DNA of 64,000 nucleotides. Source: CAVTJL01 sp963735065 (GTDB taxonomy: Bacteria; Pseudomonadota; Alphaproteobacteria; Geminicoccales; Geminicoccaceae). The notes beneath the pieces were generated by a model, which was given only the letters and a program-made list of their open reading frames with translations, was not told the origin of the DNA and ran no database searches. Of this stretch, positions 62,279 through 64,000 are shown piece after piece. The DNA is taken from contig CAVTJL010000004.1 of assembly GCA_963735065.1 (NCBI GenBank), forward strand, positions 620,001 through 684,000, in the 5' to 3' direction. Both the position numbers and the translations under genes were made by a program. Within the stretch, counting starts at the first letter, position 1. The number at the start of each line of letters is the position of its first letter.

Positions 62279-63208
62279 TCAACCGTGGGAAAGACTCTCG
62301 AGATGGGCGACGACGCTCCGTCCGAGCGCCGGAGGGTCGTAGCCGCCCTCGAGCACGGAGACGATCCGCCCCTGAGCATGGCTCCGGGCGAGCTTGCCGA
62401 GCTCGTCCGTGATCCAGGCAAAATCCTGCTCGGTGAGGGCGAGGCTTGCCAGCGGATCGGCCCGATGGGCGTCGAATCCAGCGGAGATCATCAAAAGCTC
62501 CGGGCGGAAGCGATCGACCGCCGGCAGGACCCTGGCCTCGACCGCGACCCTGAACTCGTCGGAGCCGCTGCCGGGGCCCAGCGGGACATTGACGATGTTG
62601 CCTGCCACACCCGTCTCTCGGGGAGAGCCCGTCCCCGGATAGAGCGGCCATTGGTGGGTCGAGACGTAGAGAAGATCGGGATCGTCCCAGAACGCCGCCT
62701 GGGTGCCGTTGCCGTGGTGCACGTCGAAGTCGACGACGGCGATGCGCCGCAGCCCATGGACATGGCGGGCCTGAAGCGCTCCGATGGCGATGCTGTTGAA
62801 GAGACAAAAGCCCATGGCACGGTCGGGCTCGGCGTGGTGGCCGGGTGGCCGCATCGCGCAGAAGGCGGCCTTGGCCTCGCCGCCGATGACGGCATCGACC
62901 GCAGCGCAGGCGGCGCCGGCCGCCCGGAGCGCGGCCTCGCCGGAGGCGGGTGACATCGCGGTGTCGGGATCGAGGCGGGCATGGCCCTCGGCGGGCACGC
63001 GGTCGAGGAGCGATGCCGGATAGGGTGCCGGATGGACCCGCTCGATCTGCTCGATCGTGGCACGGGGCGCCTCGCGTCGCTCGAGGCCGGGAAGAGCCGC
63101 CCGCTCCACCGCCTTCAAGATCGCCTGGAGCCGGACCGGCGCCTCAGGATGCCCCGGCCCGGCATCGTGCTCGATGCCCGTCGGATGCGTGTAGAACAGC
63201 ACAGTCAC
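62279..63208 (-). CDS. Histone deacetylase-family (class II, AcuC/HDAC-like) zinc hydrolase
   Basis: 309 residues. HDAC motifs: RPPGHHAEPDRAMGFCLFNS with the catalytic His pair near residues 121-125, VVDFDVHHGNGTQ with the zinc Asp/His, STHQWPLYPGTG, ISAGFDAHRADPL with the second zinc Asp, and the final LEGGYDPPALG. The start is GTG 63208 with GGGGAGG five bases upstream. Such enzymes remove acetyl groups from polyamines or proteins. It lies upstream of xseB, 61 bases apart, a frequent alphaproteobacterial neighbourhood. Confidence 0.93.
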   Translation of the reverse strand: MTVLFYTHPTGIEHDAGPGHPEAPVRLQAILKAVERAALPGLERREAPRATIEQIERVHPAPYPASLLDRVPAEGHARLDPDTAMSPASGEAALRAAGAACAAVDAVIGGEAKAAFCAMRPPGHHAEPDRAMGFCLFNSIAIGALQARHVHGLRRIAVVDFDVHHGNGTQAAFWDDPDLLYVSTHQWPLYPGTGSPRETGVAGNIVNVPLGPGSGSDEFRVAVEARVLPAVDRFRPELLMISAGFDAHRADPLASLALTEQDFAWITDELGKLARSHAQGRIVSVLEGGYDPPALGRSVVAHLESLSHG

Positions 63209-63289
63209 CAGCGCCTCCCCTTGTCGTCGGACTCCGGTGAGCCATGGGCCGGCCGGGGATGCAAGGCCGAAGAGGCGAGGATGAAGCCC

Positions 63290-64000
63290 TCAGGCGGCCA
63301 GGCGGGCGAGGTCGCCGACGAGCTTGCGGGCAGCCTTCAGCCGCTCCTTCGGGCTCGTCGTCTCGCGCAGCTCGACGAGGCGATGGTCGGGGCGGACCTT
63401 CACCTGCCCGCGGCGCTCGCTGATCCAGCTCACGAGGCGCTCGGGCCGGGAGAAGCGGTTGTCGTGGAAGCTGATGACGATGCCCTTGGGACCGGCGTCG
63501 AGCTTTCGGACATTGGCACGGCGGCAGAGCAGCTTGATCATCACGATCTGCAAGAGCTGGTCCGTCTCGGGCGGGAGCTGGCCGAAGCGATCGATCAGCT
63601 CGGCCGCGAAGCCGTCGACCTCCTCCTCGCTCTCGAGCGCCGCCAGGCGGCGGTACATGGCGAGGCGGAGGTCGAGATCCCCGATATAGCTCTCGGGCAT
63701 CAGGGCCGCGGCATCGACCGTGATCTGCGGCGTCCACTCGCCCGCACCGGCCGCTGCCGGCTCCTCGGCGGCCTGGCGCTTGAGCTCGGCCACGGCCTCC
63801 TCGAGCATGTGATTGTAGAGCTCGAAGCCGACCTCGCGGATCTGGCCCGACTGCTCGTCGCCGAGGAGATTGCCGGCGCCGCGAATGTCGAGATCGTGGC
63901 TGGCGAGCTGGAAGCCCGCACCCAGCCCGTCGAGCGACTGGATGACCGAGAGGCGCTTTTCCGCCGTGTCCGCCAGGGCCTTGCTGGCCGGCACGGTGAA
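63290..64000 (-). CDS. mfd: Transcription-repair coupling factor, C-terminal part (cut by window)
   Basis: Only the C-terminal 236 codons are visible; the 5' part lies beyond 64000. The end of the helicase domain reads GAGFQLASHDLDIRGAGNLLGDEQSG with the TRG-motif region and GFELYNHMLEEAV. Then follows the D7 autoinhibitory domain (PESYIGDLDLRLAMYRRLA, DRFGQLPPETDQLLQI). Mfd removes RNA polymerase stalled at lesions and recruits UvrA. Confidence 0.95.
   Translation of the reverse strand, partial: FTVPASKALADTAEKRLSVIQSLDGLGAGFQLASHDLDIRGAGNLLGDEQSGQIREVGFELYNHMLEEAVAELKRQAAEEPAAAGAGEWTPQITVDAAALMPESYIGDLDLRLAMYRRLAALESEEEVDGFAAELIDRFGQLPPETDQLLQIVMIKLLCRRANVRKLDAGPKGIVISFHDNRFSRPERLVSWISERRGQVKVRPDHRLVELRETTSPKERLKAARKLVGDLARLAA

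Overview
The window is about 70% GC and almost fully coding. It looks like an alphaproteobacterial chromosome: it has an Aap general amino acid importer, a NadQ-type regulator beside nadABC, a deacetylase-xseB-ispA-dxs block, and very high G/C at third codon positions. A Rhodospirillales-like lineage is my best guess, but the sequence does not fix the genus. I saw no rRNA, tRNA, CRISPR array, insertion sequence or prophage.

Region 1 (1-14 kb) is a transport and catabolism locus. A LacI-type regulator is divergent from a sugar-type ABC binding protein cut by the left edge. Downstream come tctC-tctB-tctA (a tripartite tricarboxylate-type importer), a sulfatase broken by one base, three more tandem paralogues of the ABC binding protein, two ABC permeases and a beta-hydroxyacid dehydrogenase. 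No ABC ATPase for this importer is present. The LacI gene's palindromic upstream site recurs, 19 of 20 bases identical, in front of a GMC oxidoreductase/aconitase-X operon 38 kb away, which suggests one regulon. A divergent SDR/LysR pair follows (14-16 kb).

Region 2 (16-32.6 kb) is an exopolysaccharide cluster of the Wzx/Wzy type: acyltransferase, Wzy/ligase-like protein, polyprenyl glycosylphosphotransferase, glmS, WecG/TagA-type transferase, polysaccharide deacetylase, two GT4 glycosyltransferases, Wzz/GumC-like co-polymerase, a BY-kinase-like ATPase with an altered P-loop, a beta-propeller protein, a flippase and a 48-residue membrane peptide. Its long spacers are AT-rich islands in a GC-rich background.

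Region 3 (32.7-41 kb) holds an MFS transporter, a DUF218 protein, a PhnD-like binding protein without a signal peptide, a fatty acid desaturase, the GMC/aconitase-X operon and an EamA permease. Region 4 (41-46 kb) is nadQ-nadA-nadB-nadC, with two operator-like inverted repeats before nadA. Region 5 (46-51 kb) is a membrane glycosylation set: methyltransferase, GT39-like transferase, GT2 polyprenyl-phosphate transferase, and an LPG-synthase-type membrane protein. Region 6 (51-57 kb) is a carboxymuconolactone decarboxylase-like gene, aapJQMP with a long hairpin between aapJ and aapQ, and a cystathionine beta-lyase. Region 7 (57-64 kb) is housekeeping: tlyA, dxs, ispA, xseB, a deacetylase and the 3' end of mfd. 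An oppositely oriented methyltransferase with its own strong promoter separates dxs from tlyA.
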